From: Tolypocladium sp. Sup5 PDA-1
Taxonomy: Eukaryota > Ascomycota > Sordariomycetes > Hypocreales > Ophiocordycipitaceae
Direction of reading: 5' to 3'
Assembly (NCBI GenBank): GCA_000750105.3
Contig: JPHH03000089.1
Span: 27,505-91,504 of the forward strand
Length of the DNA: 64,000 nt
The notes below the pieces were generated by a model, which was not told where the DNA came from, made no database searches, and saw only the letters and a list, made by a program, of their open reading frames with translations. Of the stretch, positions 32,373 to 43,640 are shown piece after piece. Both the position numbers and the translations under genes were made by a program. Positions within the stretch are counted from its first letter, which is position 1. Every line of letters starts with the position of its first letter.

Positions 32373-34162
32373 ATGTCTGCAGAACAGGAACCTATAGGGA
32401 AGACGGGGTCGGCGCAGGCGGCGCCTGTCGACACCGTGGCTCCCAGTGAATCACGCGGCAATGCTATCGCTGCCACCGACGGCATCGACGACGTTATTGA
32501 CCTGCCCCCGGGATGGAAGTACAGACAGCGTCGCATCTTTGGCTTCACCATTCCCTGGTATGCTTCGCCCAAGATACAGCTGGGAATGGTGTCCTTTGTC
32601 TGCTTTATGTGTCCCGGGATGTTCAACGCTCTCGGCGGCCTGGGAGGAGGTGGGAAGACGGATGCCACTCTGGCAGACAACATGGTGAGTGGAAAAGCCA
32701 AAATCTCTGGGATTTCAAGGTGCTCGTAACGAACCGTCTGCAATCAAACAGAACACGGCCCTATACAGTGCCTTTGCAGTTTTCGGCTTCTTCGGTGGAA
32801 CTTTTATCAACAAACTCGGTGTAAAATGGACACTCGCTTTTGGAGGTGTGGGTTACTGCATTTATGCCATCAGCTTGTTGGTGTCTGTTCACGCCGATGT
32901 TTCCGGCTTCAACCTCTTTGCCGGCACCTGGCTTGGTATCTGTGCCGGTCTACTGTGGACTGCGCAGGGTACCATCATGATCTCCTATCCGAATGAGGAC
33001 CAAAAGGGACGATACTTTGCCTGGTTCTGGGGAATCTTTAACATGGGAGCAGTCATTGGCAGTCTGGTAAGCTCCGACCCCTCCCTCAACCCTCAGTCCT
33101 TTCGAAGCCTTCATCTTTCAATGGCTGCATGATTTACTCTCTTCCCCAATCGCATCTGTCTAACATGCTACGCAGATCCCCCTCGGCGAAAATATCGACG
33201 TCAAATCTAACAGCACTGTTACTGACGGCACTTACATCGGGTTCATCGTCCTCATGTTTTGCGGAGCCGTGCTTGCTCTTTGCCTCTGCAATGCTGGCGA
33301 CATCGTTCGATCAGACGGCAGTCGCGTTATTCTAATGAAGCACCCTAGCTGGCAGAGCGAGCTGGTTGGGCTTTGGGAAACCCTCCGATTCGAACCGTTC
33401 GTTATCCTCCTCTTCCCCATGTTCTTCTCGTCCAACTGGTTCTACGTCTACCAACAAAACGCCGTCAACGGTGCTCATTTCGATACCCGAACCAAGGCCC
33501 TCAACAATCTCCTATACTACCTGGCGCAGATCATTGCTGCGGTGATCTGGGGATACCTTCTTGATATCCAAGGCGTTCGTCGTTCTCTTCGAGCAAAGAT
33601 TACGTGGGTTGTTCTTGTTGTCCTCACCTTCGCCATCTGGGGTGGTGGATATGTTTATGAGGAGGGATACACTCGCGAAACTGTGGATCCAAAACTCAAC
33701 CCTTCATACGAACCAACTGACTGGACCACCCCGGGCTACGTTGGACCGATGTTTTTGTACCTCTTCTACGGTTTCTACGATGCCGCTTGGCAAGCTAGCG
33801 TCTACTGGTGCGCTCCCGTTTTCTTCTATTCTGTTCTCCAGAAGCCGCTACTGACTCACCCAACTAGGTTCATGGGCGCTCTATCCAACTCTGGTCGCCG
33901 CTCTGCAAACTATGTCGGATTCTACAAGGGCATACAATCTTGCGGAGCTGCCGTGATGAACAATCTCGACGCCCGGAAACTCGCCTTCAAGGACGAGTTC
34001 ATCAGCAACTGGGTCCTCCTCAGTGTCTCTCTCGTCTTCGCTGCTCCCGTCATCTTCCTCAAGGTCCAAGACCACGTTGCAGTTGAGGACGATCTCAGAG
34101 GCACCGACGAGACCGTGGCCGACGTTCTTCCCTCGGGCCATCCTGAAAAGGTTCTCGCATGA
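32373..34162 (+). CDS. UNC93/DUF895-type major facilitator membrane protein
   Basis: Four exons, 32373-32684, 32752-33066, 33176-33807 and 33868-34162; 517 aa with about 11-12 predicted membrane spans. Family text is visible: VSFVCFMCPGMFNALGGLGGGG after the hydrophilic N-terminus, LYSAFAVFGFFGGTFINKLG, WTAQGTIMISYPNEDQKGRY, FFSSNWFYVYQQNAVNGA and the C-terminal GALSNSGRRSANYVGFYKGI. Fungal DUF895/UNC93 proteins are plasma-membrane MFS-like carriers of unknown substrate. The last intron is 60 nt, a multiple of three with no stop, so an unspliced reading adds 20 residues. Splicing (VYW-FMGAL) matches the family better. No inactivating change is seen. Confidence 0.88.
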
Positions 34163-35309
34163 AGAAATTCATACTAATTTCTGCTGGGCAGCGTGAACGA
34201 AGCGCTGCTTTGTTGGGAGGTGAAAGGCCAGACAGCATGCTCCCTAAGTAATGAATTCCTCTAGCACCTATGGTTTGCGTCATCTGCTCCCTAATAACTG
34301 ATATTGTATGGGAAATTGTACTATTCTAGTAGGATAAAGGTATATGGTTGCAAACGTGCTTTCGACATCCCTCTGCCACTGGATCAAGGGAAAGCTCAAT
34401 TCAACAAGTGTTTACAAGTGGGAATTCTCCTTAATTTGACAGCCAGCAATTGATCAATATTCGGGTCCACCTTGCTGAACATGGCCCGTACAGCCTCTCC
34501 CACGCGCGCAGGTACATCTTCGAAGGTCTACGAGACACTTGGTACCCACTGCGATTTCTCAGGCTCGTCGAAAACCACTATCCAGAGCTCTCTGGGCTGC
34601 TGGAAGTCCTCATAGCCCACTGGAGTTTCGCTCAAACCTAGCGTCGCGGTAACGGGGGCGCTGGGATGCCATCTTTGAGCAGCCCCCGAGCAGCACCTAA
34701 GCCGGCATACACAAAAGCGGCGACACATCCAGGGAGCAAAGCGTCCAGATCCGGACTCTAGAACAATGAAAAGAGGGAGGCTACAGATAGCTTGGTAAGG
34801 GGCGCGGATGGTTCGACATCTCACTACGTACTCGTACTAGTTTCTCGCTGCGGTCGATTTAGAAAATGTTCCAATCGGCGTAGCGCTTTCAAGAGCTATG
34901 TTCATCTGCTTGCCCAGTCCACGACACCTCAACTACGGGGGCTCAACAAGGTCAACCCCCATACATGTGCCCACGTCCCCGGCATCTCAAACCCACCATC
35001 CCCCTCCTTGCTAGCACTGGCACCAACTCCTATCCCAGCATCCAGACGTCTCGTCTGCCCCGTTGGAATGATGTGGCAGTTCGGGGCCTCGACTCGCTCC
35101 CCATACCATCTCATCTCTCTAGGCAAGTCTACATCTGAGTCCAAGAGGACTCGGCTATCATTGCCTACAATTTCCTCGTCTCATCGTCAAGCCGTCCACT
35201 TGACGACAAGGGTCTACCAAGTCTCCTCTTGGGTTTTGCTTCGTCTTTGCTTGCTGGAAGACTTGGCTATCGCGTCCCTCTCCCAAAGGCCCCCACAAGA
35301 AGATCAATC
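34163..35309. other. Intergenic
   Basis: About 1.1 kb, with scattered short ORFs without signatures. Nothing was recognised. Confidence 0.45.
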
Positions 35310-35834
35310 ATGGGCCCAGGCTCCAGTGCCTTCAACTACGTATTCGTAGTTGCAGCCGCATTGCATGACTGGAACGAACGAAGCTCTGCAGTCTCATGGA
35401 CACTAAGAACCTTTACAAGCGATGCTTCCACAGCCAACCTGCAAAGCCGCCAGGTCTTCGAAGCCGCATGGGGTGACTACGGTTCGTCCCTTGCATTACA
35501 GATGTGGCGCCAAAATCTCAACGTTATGCAATCTAACAACCGCGGCAGAAACAACAGCGTCTGTCCACATTCCCAACCCGCAAACTTACTCCCTACGTCC
35601 AAACAAGGACGTGGTAGCCGGAACAGAGAACATCTACACGCTCAGCGCATACCACCAACTGCACTGTCTGAAGAAGCTGTAACTCGCTTTCGTGGGCATG
35701 ACGCACAATGCTACGGCAGAGGAGATGCTGGGAGCCAAGCAGGCCGAGCATTGCTCTGAGTACCTTAGACAGGGGATCCGGGGGGGAGGGGGGTGGTGCC
35801 GGGGGCAGAGGAACTTTGACGGGGTACGGGGTTA
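35310..35834 (+). pseudogene. UstYa (DUF3328) family relic
   Basis: Exon 1 (35310-35481) and exon 2 (from 35549), joined over a 67-nt GT-AG gap, read AAWGDY-ETTASVHIP...VAGTENIYTLSAYHQLHCLKKL and then TAA (35680-35682). The first UstYa motif HxxHC (HQLHC) is present. Beyond the stop, the same frame continues LAFVGMTHNATAEEM...EHCSEYLRQGI, the second motif HCxxYLRQ, and then degenerates in a G-rich run near 35770-35800 where CxxDTTLE should follow. UstYa proteins carry out oxidative cyclisation in RiPP (ustiloxin/cyclochlorotine-type) pathways. CAA to TAA would explain the stop. No precursor-peptide gene with Kex2-spaced repeats was seen nearby. Confidence 0.65.
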
Positions 35835-37029
35835 TGCATCAGCGCCGGGCTTAGAATGAGCCAGGTAAATTGGATGTGTGGAGGAAGATGCGTCATCCGG
35901 AAAGCATGAGAGAAGATGGAAGGGTGGCATGGGGTAGATGTATGTGGGTTTGAAGTGGCCGAAACCCTTTCGCAGATCCATTCATTGTTTACCGGGGACA
36001 TCAAGTATGTCTGAAGCCAGTTTATTGAAAAGAATGCAAGGCAAGCCCTGGGTATTAGTTGGGTAACTCTAATCGAAAGCCATCTCTTCCGTACTAAAAA
36101 GAATGACAAATAGTCGGTATGTTCCTGGAACCCCCCCCCTTCATATCCCCACGCGTCTCTTAACAGGCAACAATGCCATTTTCCTCGGGCATGGTCTAAT
36201 CCAAGTCGGCCTTAATGCAGGCAGCCAGCTGATTCTCACGGTTTCAGGCCCAGTCAGTCTCGTCTCCATCTTGGGCGCTCACGACATGATGCGAATGATA
36301 TGCCCAACTCACCCGAGGTCCGACTTTGTATCTCAATTCTTAGGGCTCAGCGCATCCAACCCAAATACTTTAACCTGTCATCACGTTATCTCGCTGGTTC
36401 GTGGGAGAAACAGAGCTTTTTACGCCATAAGCTTGGCAAGTGCATCGAGGGTCTTTTGGCTCTGTAACCGTGAGCTGGGCTAGTGCACACCGCTTCGGTG
36501 GAAAGATATGTAGCTGAACGTCATGTACTTCCACTTGCTATGAGATACCTGACCATGTGGTCTACCCTATTGGCTGGGCTGAACGGGGTGAAGAATAGGG
36601 AAGAGATGATATGGAAAGACTGCGCGGAGGAGCTAGCTTCGCTTTCAGATAAATAGAGGCAGGATCTTAGGGTGAGGATAAATCTCCCAGCGAATCTCCA
36701 GGAAGATCTTACTACCCTTGAAAAGGATGGTGAGCTACGTGGCTTACTTTGCTACGAGCTTGTGGAAAGATATAATAGCGTCAAGAAGGCAGAGATAGAA
36801 TTGCTTGAGTCGATGGACGAGTGTCGCGTAGACATTATATCATGGGGGAATATTAATGAAGAACTACGAGTTAGCGACGAGACGATAATGCCAAAGACGT
36901 GAAGATCAATGTTCTAAACTGCAGGAGCTATAAGGTCAGGCGTGAAGTGACTCGTAGCCGAAGCCAGCACTCATGGTAACCCTCGTCTGGGTAAGCCATA
37001 GGTGTCACTCCAGCCACCGCGTCAACTTC
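35835..37029. other. Intergenic, AT-rich
   Basis: About 1.2 kb. The small ORF at 36672-36902 (LEKDGELRGLLCYELVERYN...) has protein-like composition and may be a degraded transposon or gene fragment, but no family is recognised. A run of ten C lies near 36131. Confidence 0.4.
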
Positions 37030-39100
37030 TCAAATGAAAATATGCATGACACGTCTCCACGCCGGCCACGACGCAACCTCACGTCGATAGGCATTGATCT
37101 CGTCCCAGTCCAGCTCACGCCGGCCGGTGTCAAGGTCCATCTGCGCCGTTCTGAGCCAGCCCTCGCGCTTCCAGAGGTATCCGATAATCCAGAACATGAT
37201 CACAACTGGTGCCGCAAGATACTGCTTGAAGAAGCTCTCGGCGGTGCCTACGCCAGGGCTACCAGGGGGAGCCGCAACGGCGGTGTAAAACTGGCGACTC
37301 CACGTTAGTACCAGCTAGTCAAGACTAACCAGACCAGTAGTGTAGGGGAGAGGGACCCAGAGCGGTCTTACCTGAGCAATCAAGACGATAATGCATAGAA
37401 ACAAGCCAAGGTACGAGCCGTATATGCCACCTGCGGCCTGAAATGGGATTTCGTCCAGTGTGTGGCCCTGGAGCTTCCACGCCTTACGGAATCGAATATG
37501 GGCCAGGCAGACCGAGCCCCAAGTAAAGAGGGCTGCGAGGCCCGATAGCGCCTGGAGCCAGTCGAAGACGGTGGGGCCCGAGGCACTAAGACTGACGAAG
37601 GCCACAAAGCCGAACAGGATGAGGACGATAACCGACGGCAAGGGGCGGCCCGACTTGTCAATATAGGTAAAGAGCTTGGGGGCATAGCCTTGCTGGGCGA
37701 GGGCTGTAAGGGTTCGTGAGCCACCATAGACGCCGGAGACCCCAATAGATAGGACAGAGACGAGAATCACGAGGTTCATGAAGCTATCAAAGCCTTTTAG
37801 GCCGGCGTATTTGCCCACCAATACAAAAGGAGAGGCCTTAGGATCGGCATAGGCGCTTTCGGATAGCAGCGCAGGATCGTTGCAGTCAATAAGTAGACCA
37901 ATAAAGAAGAGGCCGAGGATGTAGAAGAGAGTGATCCGCCAGAAGACCTGCTTGATAGCGCCGGGGAGCGATTTGACGGGGTTCTGGGACTCAGCAGCGG
38001 CGAGGCCAACTAGCTCGGTTCCGGAAAAGGAGAAGGCAGCCGTAACGAAAACCGAACAGAAGCCCTTGAAACCGTTCTTGAATGCGCCGGGATTGTACCA
38101 GAGCTGAGCACCCCAGTATTCGTCATATCGGCCGCCCTTAGGACCTCCACCTAGGACAAGGACGAGGGCAATAATTAGAAAGATGACGGTAGCAGTCAGC
38201 TTAAATGTCGATGCCCAGAACTCTTCTTCGGCATAGCCAAGTGCCCCGAAGATGTTGACGATTATGATGACAACGAGGAAGACGGCGATCCAGACGCCAA
38301 CCGAGATATCTGGATTCCAGTACTGGATCGTAATACCGCAGACAGTTAGTTCAAGGGGTAGCACAGCGGCCCATTGAAAGACGTAATTCCAGCCCATAGC
38401 AAAACCCCACGCAGGGTCGATAAAGCGAGCCGAATATGTATAGAAGCCACCGGACACGGGATACATGACGGCGAGTTCACCAAGAGCATACACTGGTCAA
38501 TTGTTAGTAACTGAAATAATGGCGAGAAGAGAAAGTAGCGGCAGAGCACAGGACGAGGTGAGAGACAAGACGCCACTCAAGTCTACCCCAGGGGTGCATC
38601 CTAAATTCCATCGGCCGAAGCATCGCACTTACCGACGTTAAACATCATGATACCAATGATGAGAAAATCAACAAACAGGCTGCCGGGACCCTATAGACAA
38701 GGCGGTACATCAGCAAGAGCAATACCGAGCCATACCAACGTCAAGGCACGATGGGGAAAAGACACAGGGAAAGGATGGGCGAGCGGTTTGTTGTGTCGAG
38801 ACGTGGGAGACTTACACCTTTGCTCAGAGCGCCACCAGAGCCGACGAAGAAGCCAGCGCCAATGGAGCCGCCGATGGCGATCATGTGCAAGTGTCGGGTT
38901 TGCATGGGTCGCTCGAGCTCGACAACCCCAAGGCCATAGTGAGCTTTCTTGAAGGACTCCAGGTTAATGCCATTGCGCGTCATGAAGTTCTCGTCGGGAA
39001 CCAGGGCCGCCCCCTTGGGGATGACTTGGGATGTGCCATCCTTCTCGGCGGCCGAGGGCTGCGACTCCACGGGCTCGGCCTTGGTCTTGGGGGACATCAT
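37030..39100 (-). CDS. Amino-acid permease (GAP1/AGP family)
   Basis: Four exons, 39100-38816, 38690-38633, 38492-37372 and 37290-37030, give 574 aa with 12 membrane spans. The AAP signature follows the hydrophilic N-terminus: RHLHMIAIGGSIGAGFFVGS, GGALSKG-GPGSLFVDFLIIG, VVYALGELAVMYPVSGGFYT, FSFSGTELVGLAAAESQNP, GSRTLTALAQQGYAPK and DWLQALSGLAALFTWGSVC. The last exon ends in a cytosolic tail with GRRELDWDEINAYR, resembling the endocytic C-terminal motif of fungal general permeases. It imports amino acids by proton symport at the plasma membrane; substrate range is not deducible. All junctions are phase-consistent and no defects are seen. It is the best-preserved gene of its neighbourhood. 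Confidence 0.93.
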
Positions 39101-41720
39101 GACGCCTGATTGCGGTTTTCGCGAGCCGATGCTCTCCGCGACTGTACTGATGGAAGGACAGGTTCACGGTGCTGGCCGCCAAGGTAAGCCGAGGAAGAGG
39201 GGAATGGCAGAAGGACGTGAAAGAAGAGGAGTGGTGGAACTGGCCGTTTTAAAATGAGGGATTGGCATCTGGAGGATTCGCAATGCCTGCGACTGGGAGG
39301 GTGGTATCGGGGTCCCGGACCTCCAAGAGAGATTAGGAAAAGGGAGGTGCTTACTGGTAGGGAGGGAACAAACGACCAACCATAAGCGACCGGGCGAGAG
39401 TTAGGGGACGGGTACTAGGGTACTATACCCTTCGACTGTCAAAGAAGTCAAAGGTAAGCAGTAACCATTATCCATGGCTCAGAGATATCTACCAAGTAGT
39501 ATGACTGACTTTTTGATAGTGATATGTGAGTATCCATACCGGATCTCTGTAACATTGTCCATTGAATACAGCATGGTAACGTAGCTGGCTCATTGGGGGT
39601 TCTACTCGAGGATACAATGTCTAGCCCTCGGCCATGTCCGATGACTTCATGTTCAATGTTCCTTTGGCGGGCCGATAGCAATATATTTGCCTGGCTCTCA
39701 GTGGTCAGTTGGTATTGCTATTCTTGTTGTTCATGGTTCCTTGCGGGGCATCGAACAGGGAGCGTGAGCGGTCCGGGTCTCGGTCATGCAGCAGTCTGCT
39801 GACGGTGTACGGACTGTCCGAGGCAGCCTCGCAAAAGGCCCCGGAAACCGCCATTTTGGTGTGGTGTACTCCACATTTTGGAATGTTCGTTCGCTGGCCC
39901 GCCCCCAGATTGGGCGATCAATGGCTGCGAGCCGTCCGCGCCAAGTGACGGGTGGTGCGGAGAGCAGGGGCTCTATGGACTAGTGGCGTCGCAAAAGGGC
40001 CTTACATGAATGCCATGGATATTCATGATTTGATTTGTTACTCTTATCCGTGCAGCAAAGCTGTGCCATTCCAGGTCCCAGGTCATTCACATCGTCGACG
40101 AAGTTCAATTTCGATACAGTACATTACTGTAAAAGCAAGGTAAAACATCGACAAACGTTATTGCAGTTGAATGAATGTAAGTTAACCCTTGGCAGCAAGA
40201 CTTCAAACTTAACAGAGCAATCAGAAGTGGCGCGACGGCTATCGCAATCTGTTTCGCGAGTGCTTGGCAAGCAGCGTGTCAGCCGCTAATACGTCCGTAC
40301 CGCAGTAAGACCAGGTACTCCGTTGTTGACACCGGGTGGCCAGAGGCCGCCAGGCGTGGTTTGATGACATAACCAAGATCTCGTGAGCAGTCGGAGAGGG
40401 GGTGACGTTCACAAAGGGCGTGTACATAGAACGGATACTAGGGGGCCCGTAGTACAGAAATACGGTCTCGTTCCATTGCATGACTTCATGTACATGGACC
40501 AGCTCCGTAGGACCACACAGGAAACAACACACACGCCGAATTATGACTATATTCGCAGGTCCAAGGCGGGCACTTTGCCGGTCGTTCAGGAGTGAATAAT
40601 GTAGAAAAGACCGGTGCTGATTAACATCATTTGAAGGCCCAGCAACGCGCGGATATAAGAGGCTCACCGAAAAGGTTCGAACGGCAACGTATAGGTCAAA
40701 GCTAGCTTTCGTTTGCAATTCCTTAGCACCTCTGGCTTTAACAAGCAGGGTGGCTGCTGATATGAGAGTTCCAAGAGGACAAGCTTGGCCTTGCACCGGC
40801 AATGTCCTCAAAGAATCCCAAGAGAAGGACTGAAGCCAAAGTCGCGCCTTGGAAAGTCATGTTCGGGTCCTGCAGGGCTGCTGCTGTTGCCGCCAGAGCC
40901 TATGTAGAGGCCGCGTGCTCTTCTTTGCAGGCTATTGCTATGGAAGACCATGATTTCTGTTGACTTCGTAGGCCTCTTCTGTCATCTGTAAGGATCACCC
41001 AGTATGTCAATGAGGATTACTATTCATGCAGCCAAAAATCTCTATTCGTACAACTTGAATCTTCTTTTAATATATAGCCACTGTAAACTAAAGTAGCGTC
41101 ACTGTTTAAAGACGCAAGTTCAATCCCGGCGTTGCGTAACTTCGACGTTCCGGGTTGACTCCTGCTTTCTACCATTTTGCTCGGCCTTCCCCATTGAATC
41201 TATAGAAGAAATTGATTTCGCAATTAGAAGTGTTTCGCAAATGCAATAAGTTGCACCTTTGCTATCGCTGAGAGACTGTCAGTTTTTGGTCGACTGCACG
41301 GCCAGAGACAGCCAGAGTTAAGAAAATAGTTGTACGAATAAAACATTTTTGGCTGTGCAAATAGTAATACTCATGTCAATATGCACTGACGCCCGTCAGA
41401 AGTGTGATAAGACGGAGATTCTGATAGGGTTTTCTGAATAAATGATGCAAGGTTCATAGGAGGTTTACAGCGTGATCGAGATGATGTAAGTCATCAAAGG
41501 TGAGCAAAACACAGGAGCGCGGTAGAGCGACGTACGTATGCTGCGGCTTTCACCAACAAAAGCGCATGAGTCATAAAAAGTCGAGGCGAAAAGGGAAACA
41601 GGACGATGAAGGGAGGGAGCTGTGAGGTTTCGAGAGATACTGAGGCTTCATGGGATGGCAGGAGGGAAGTGAAGGAAGGATTGGAGTGAGGGGGGTTGTC
41701 TACTAGCTTATACAGAAGAG
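39101..41720. other. Long gene-poor region
   Basis: About 2.6 kb with no recognisable gene. A B-box-like stretch (AGTTCAATCCC) near 41130 is not embedded in a foldable tRNA. AT content is high between 41.0 and 41.5 kb. Confidence 0.4.
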
Positions 41721-41922
41721 TGTTGGATAGACTAGTTGACTTAAGCAACAGCTGTTGGTTAAGGAAGCAGTGGAAATGCCTCAAGACTAAGGGGGCCAAG
41801 CCGGAAGAGACGGCTCCTGCCCGGGTAGGCAACAGAGGCCACAATAGATAAAAAGGGAGGAAATCCCTCACTAGGGGTCAGACAGACAGAGCAGAGATTT
41901 ATCAATCTATTAGAATTCAACA
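41721..41922 (+). mobile_element. Possible solo LTR
   Basis: A 202-bp segment begins TGTTGGATAG and ends AATTCAACA, giving the TG...CA ends and 5-bp terminal inverted repeats (TGTTG/CAACA) of an LTR. A TATA-like AGATAAAAAGG lies at about 41846-41856. The 5-bp flanks (AAGAG and TAAAA) do not match, so no target-site duplication supports it, and no internal retroelement sequence follows. Confidence 0.3.
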
Positions 41923-42263
41923 TAAAAAGGAACCGCATAACGCAACAAAGAGAGTCGAGGGGTGCGGCGCAAGTTTAAAATACGGCCTCCCCATGAATAC
42001 GCGACTACGTTTACCATTTTGTTTCCCCCTGCACATCAAGGGTAGTGCGAGTTGTCCTGTGACCATCTAACATTCGCTGCCATGCTAGCGACCACTCCCA
42101 GAATCTCCGTGTCCCAGTGCTGTCACCACCGTGACCCTCCTGCTCCCACGAATACCCGCCTGTCCGATTCTGATGACCAATCTGTCTGTCTTGGATTCGG
42201 ACACCTGAGCCCTGCCAGAGTATTTGACGCAGGGGCTGTCGGGGCCCTAGGGCATTCCAGCCG
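41923..42263. other. Intergenic, 3' flank of the arrestin gene
   Basis: A short gap between the LTR-like segment and the stop of the arrestin gene. Nothing was recognised. Confidence 0.4.
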
Positions 42264-43640
42264 CTACTCGCCTGTTCCGTTCATACTCGTTGCCCTCTGG
42301 GCATCGATCTCCATATCATCATACTCGGTCGGCAGCCCACGATGGCCCACGCTCTTGCCGGCATTGTACCTAGGCGGGCTTGACGACACGCCCTCGTACA
42401 CAGGCGGCGCCACATTTTCCCAGCTGACGCCTCTGCCGGGGTGGCCAGCCATGACAACAGCAAAGTGCATGCCTAGGGTCCGGCCCGTTCCCGTCCGCGT
42501 GGCGAGGTGAGCTTTGCCCACGGGCGCATACTTCTTGGAGACAATGAGCTCAATCTGTAACGAGTGGGTGACTTCGGCGCCGCTGGCCGTCTTAAGGTCG
42601 TAGGCATACTCTAGTACGCGCGAGTTTTTATTGACGACGTACCGGTTGACGAAAAAGTCAAAGTTTATGTCGACGATGCCTTCGTTGCCGCTGAAGTCCG
42701 ACTTCCACCCCTCATACAAGTGCTTCTCGCCAATGATACGCCTCTCGAAGCGGATAATCCCCTTTTCGGTTGCGCTATCGTCTTCATTGCCAAACCTTGT
42801 CGCCGCGTGAGCAGTGGCGTTATGCTTGTCACAAGCTGGGGCAATCGACTTGATCGTCTCTTCGAGTTTCCATATCAGCTCCCTGGGCTCCCATAGGTCG
42901 ACCGTATTGACCCTTTCGTTGTGGTTCATAAGCCCGTCGAGCCTAAGTATTACCTTGTTAGTGGCGGTGGGATAGATAACTAGCTTGTAGTCTGCGCTAG
43001 CCTTGATGGTTGTTGGCGGGAAGACGCGGACTGAGCGGTGAGTATATAGCGGCTCTGGAATGGATCTCTTGACGGGGAGAGTGCGCTCAAATTTGATGCG
43101 AGATGAGGGGTCGAAGCTTTTGCTGGATATGACGGCCTCCGCCTTAAACTCGTAGGTAATGGAGAGGAGAGGCGTATCAATGGAGGGTGGAAGTGAACCC
43201 TCGAGGAGAGAGGAGATGGGGAAAGTGTATAATCCCCTGCGGAGAGTCGTGGAATGATTAAGAAGATTCCAGGAATCGAGCTCTGTGGTTTCGTTTTGGC
43301 AGCCGTGGCAGTGGAATTGATAGGGCCGCATGTGGACAATATGGATACTGAGATTTGCCTTGAAGCTTTCGACCTGAACACTCTGATCCTCGATAGAAAG
43401 CACCATTTGCCGCGAGAACAAGGCTCCGGAGCTATCCTCGGCGGTTCCGTAAAAGACCATGGGCGGGCTCTCGATGTTACAATCCAGTGTCGCTGCGGGG
43501 TCGGAAGGATATGACGATGATCCATAGGGGGCATTCCCGCTCTGAAAATCTCTGTTTGACGAGCGTCCAAAAGGGAGAGATAGGCGACGATGCTTCTTCA
43601 CAGCGTTCGTGATTTGCTCAGGCATATTGACTGTAGTCAT
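42264..43640 (-). CDS. Arrestin-related trafficking adaptor, LDB19-like
   Basis: A single exon of 458 aa. Two arrestin-like beta-sandwich halves fit the LDB19/ART1 group: PPMVFYGTAEDSSGALFSRQ opens the first, with VTEL-like ETTELDSWNLL, a Cys pair in FHCHGCQ and YTFPISSLLEGSLPPSID. The second has RSVRVFPPTTIKASADYKL, RKLxW-like RELIWKLEETIKSIAPACDKH, the GWKSDF motif and LQIELIVSKKYAP. The tail has WENVAPPVYEGVSSSPPRY, a PPxY-type motif for Rsp5-family ubiquitin ligases. These adaptors direct endocytosis of permeases. Orthologous LDB19 is usually longer and intron-bearing, so this intronless, shorter copy may be a paralogue or retrocopy-like duplicate. A permease gene lies 3.2 kb away. Confidence 0.82.
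   Translation of the reverse strand: MTTVNMPEQITNAVKKHRRLSLPFGRSSNRDFQSGNAPYGSSSYPSDPAATLDCNIESPPMVFYGTAEDSSGALFSRQMVLSIEDQSVQVESFKANLSIHIVHMRPYQFHCHGCQNETTELDSWNLLNHSTTLRRGLYTFPISSLLEGSLPPSIDTPLLSITYEFKAEAVISSKSFDPSSRIKFERTLPVKRSIPEPLYTHRSVRVFPPTTIKASADYKLVIYPTATNKVILRLDGLMNHNERVNTVDLWEPRELIWKLEETIKSIAPACDKHNATAHAATRFGNEDDSATEKGIIRFERRIIGEKHLYEGWKSDFSGNEGIVDINFDFFVNRYVVNKNSRVLEYAYDLKTASGAEVTHSLQIELIVSKKYAPVGKAHLATRTGTGRTLGMHFAVVMAGHPGRGVSWENVAPPVYEGVSSSPPRYNAGKSVGHRGLPTEYDDMEIDAQRATSMNGTGE

Noticed and set aside
32192..32743. Minus-strand 183-aa frame opposite the transporter 5' end
   Set aside because: Antisense of exon 1 and leader; no motifs.
41100..41160. tRNA gene near the AGTTCAATCCC box
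   Set aside because: Neither T-stem nor acceptor stem can pair; no A box at the right distance.
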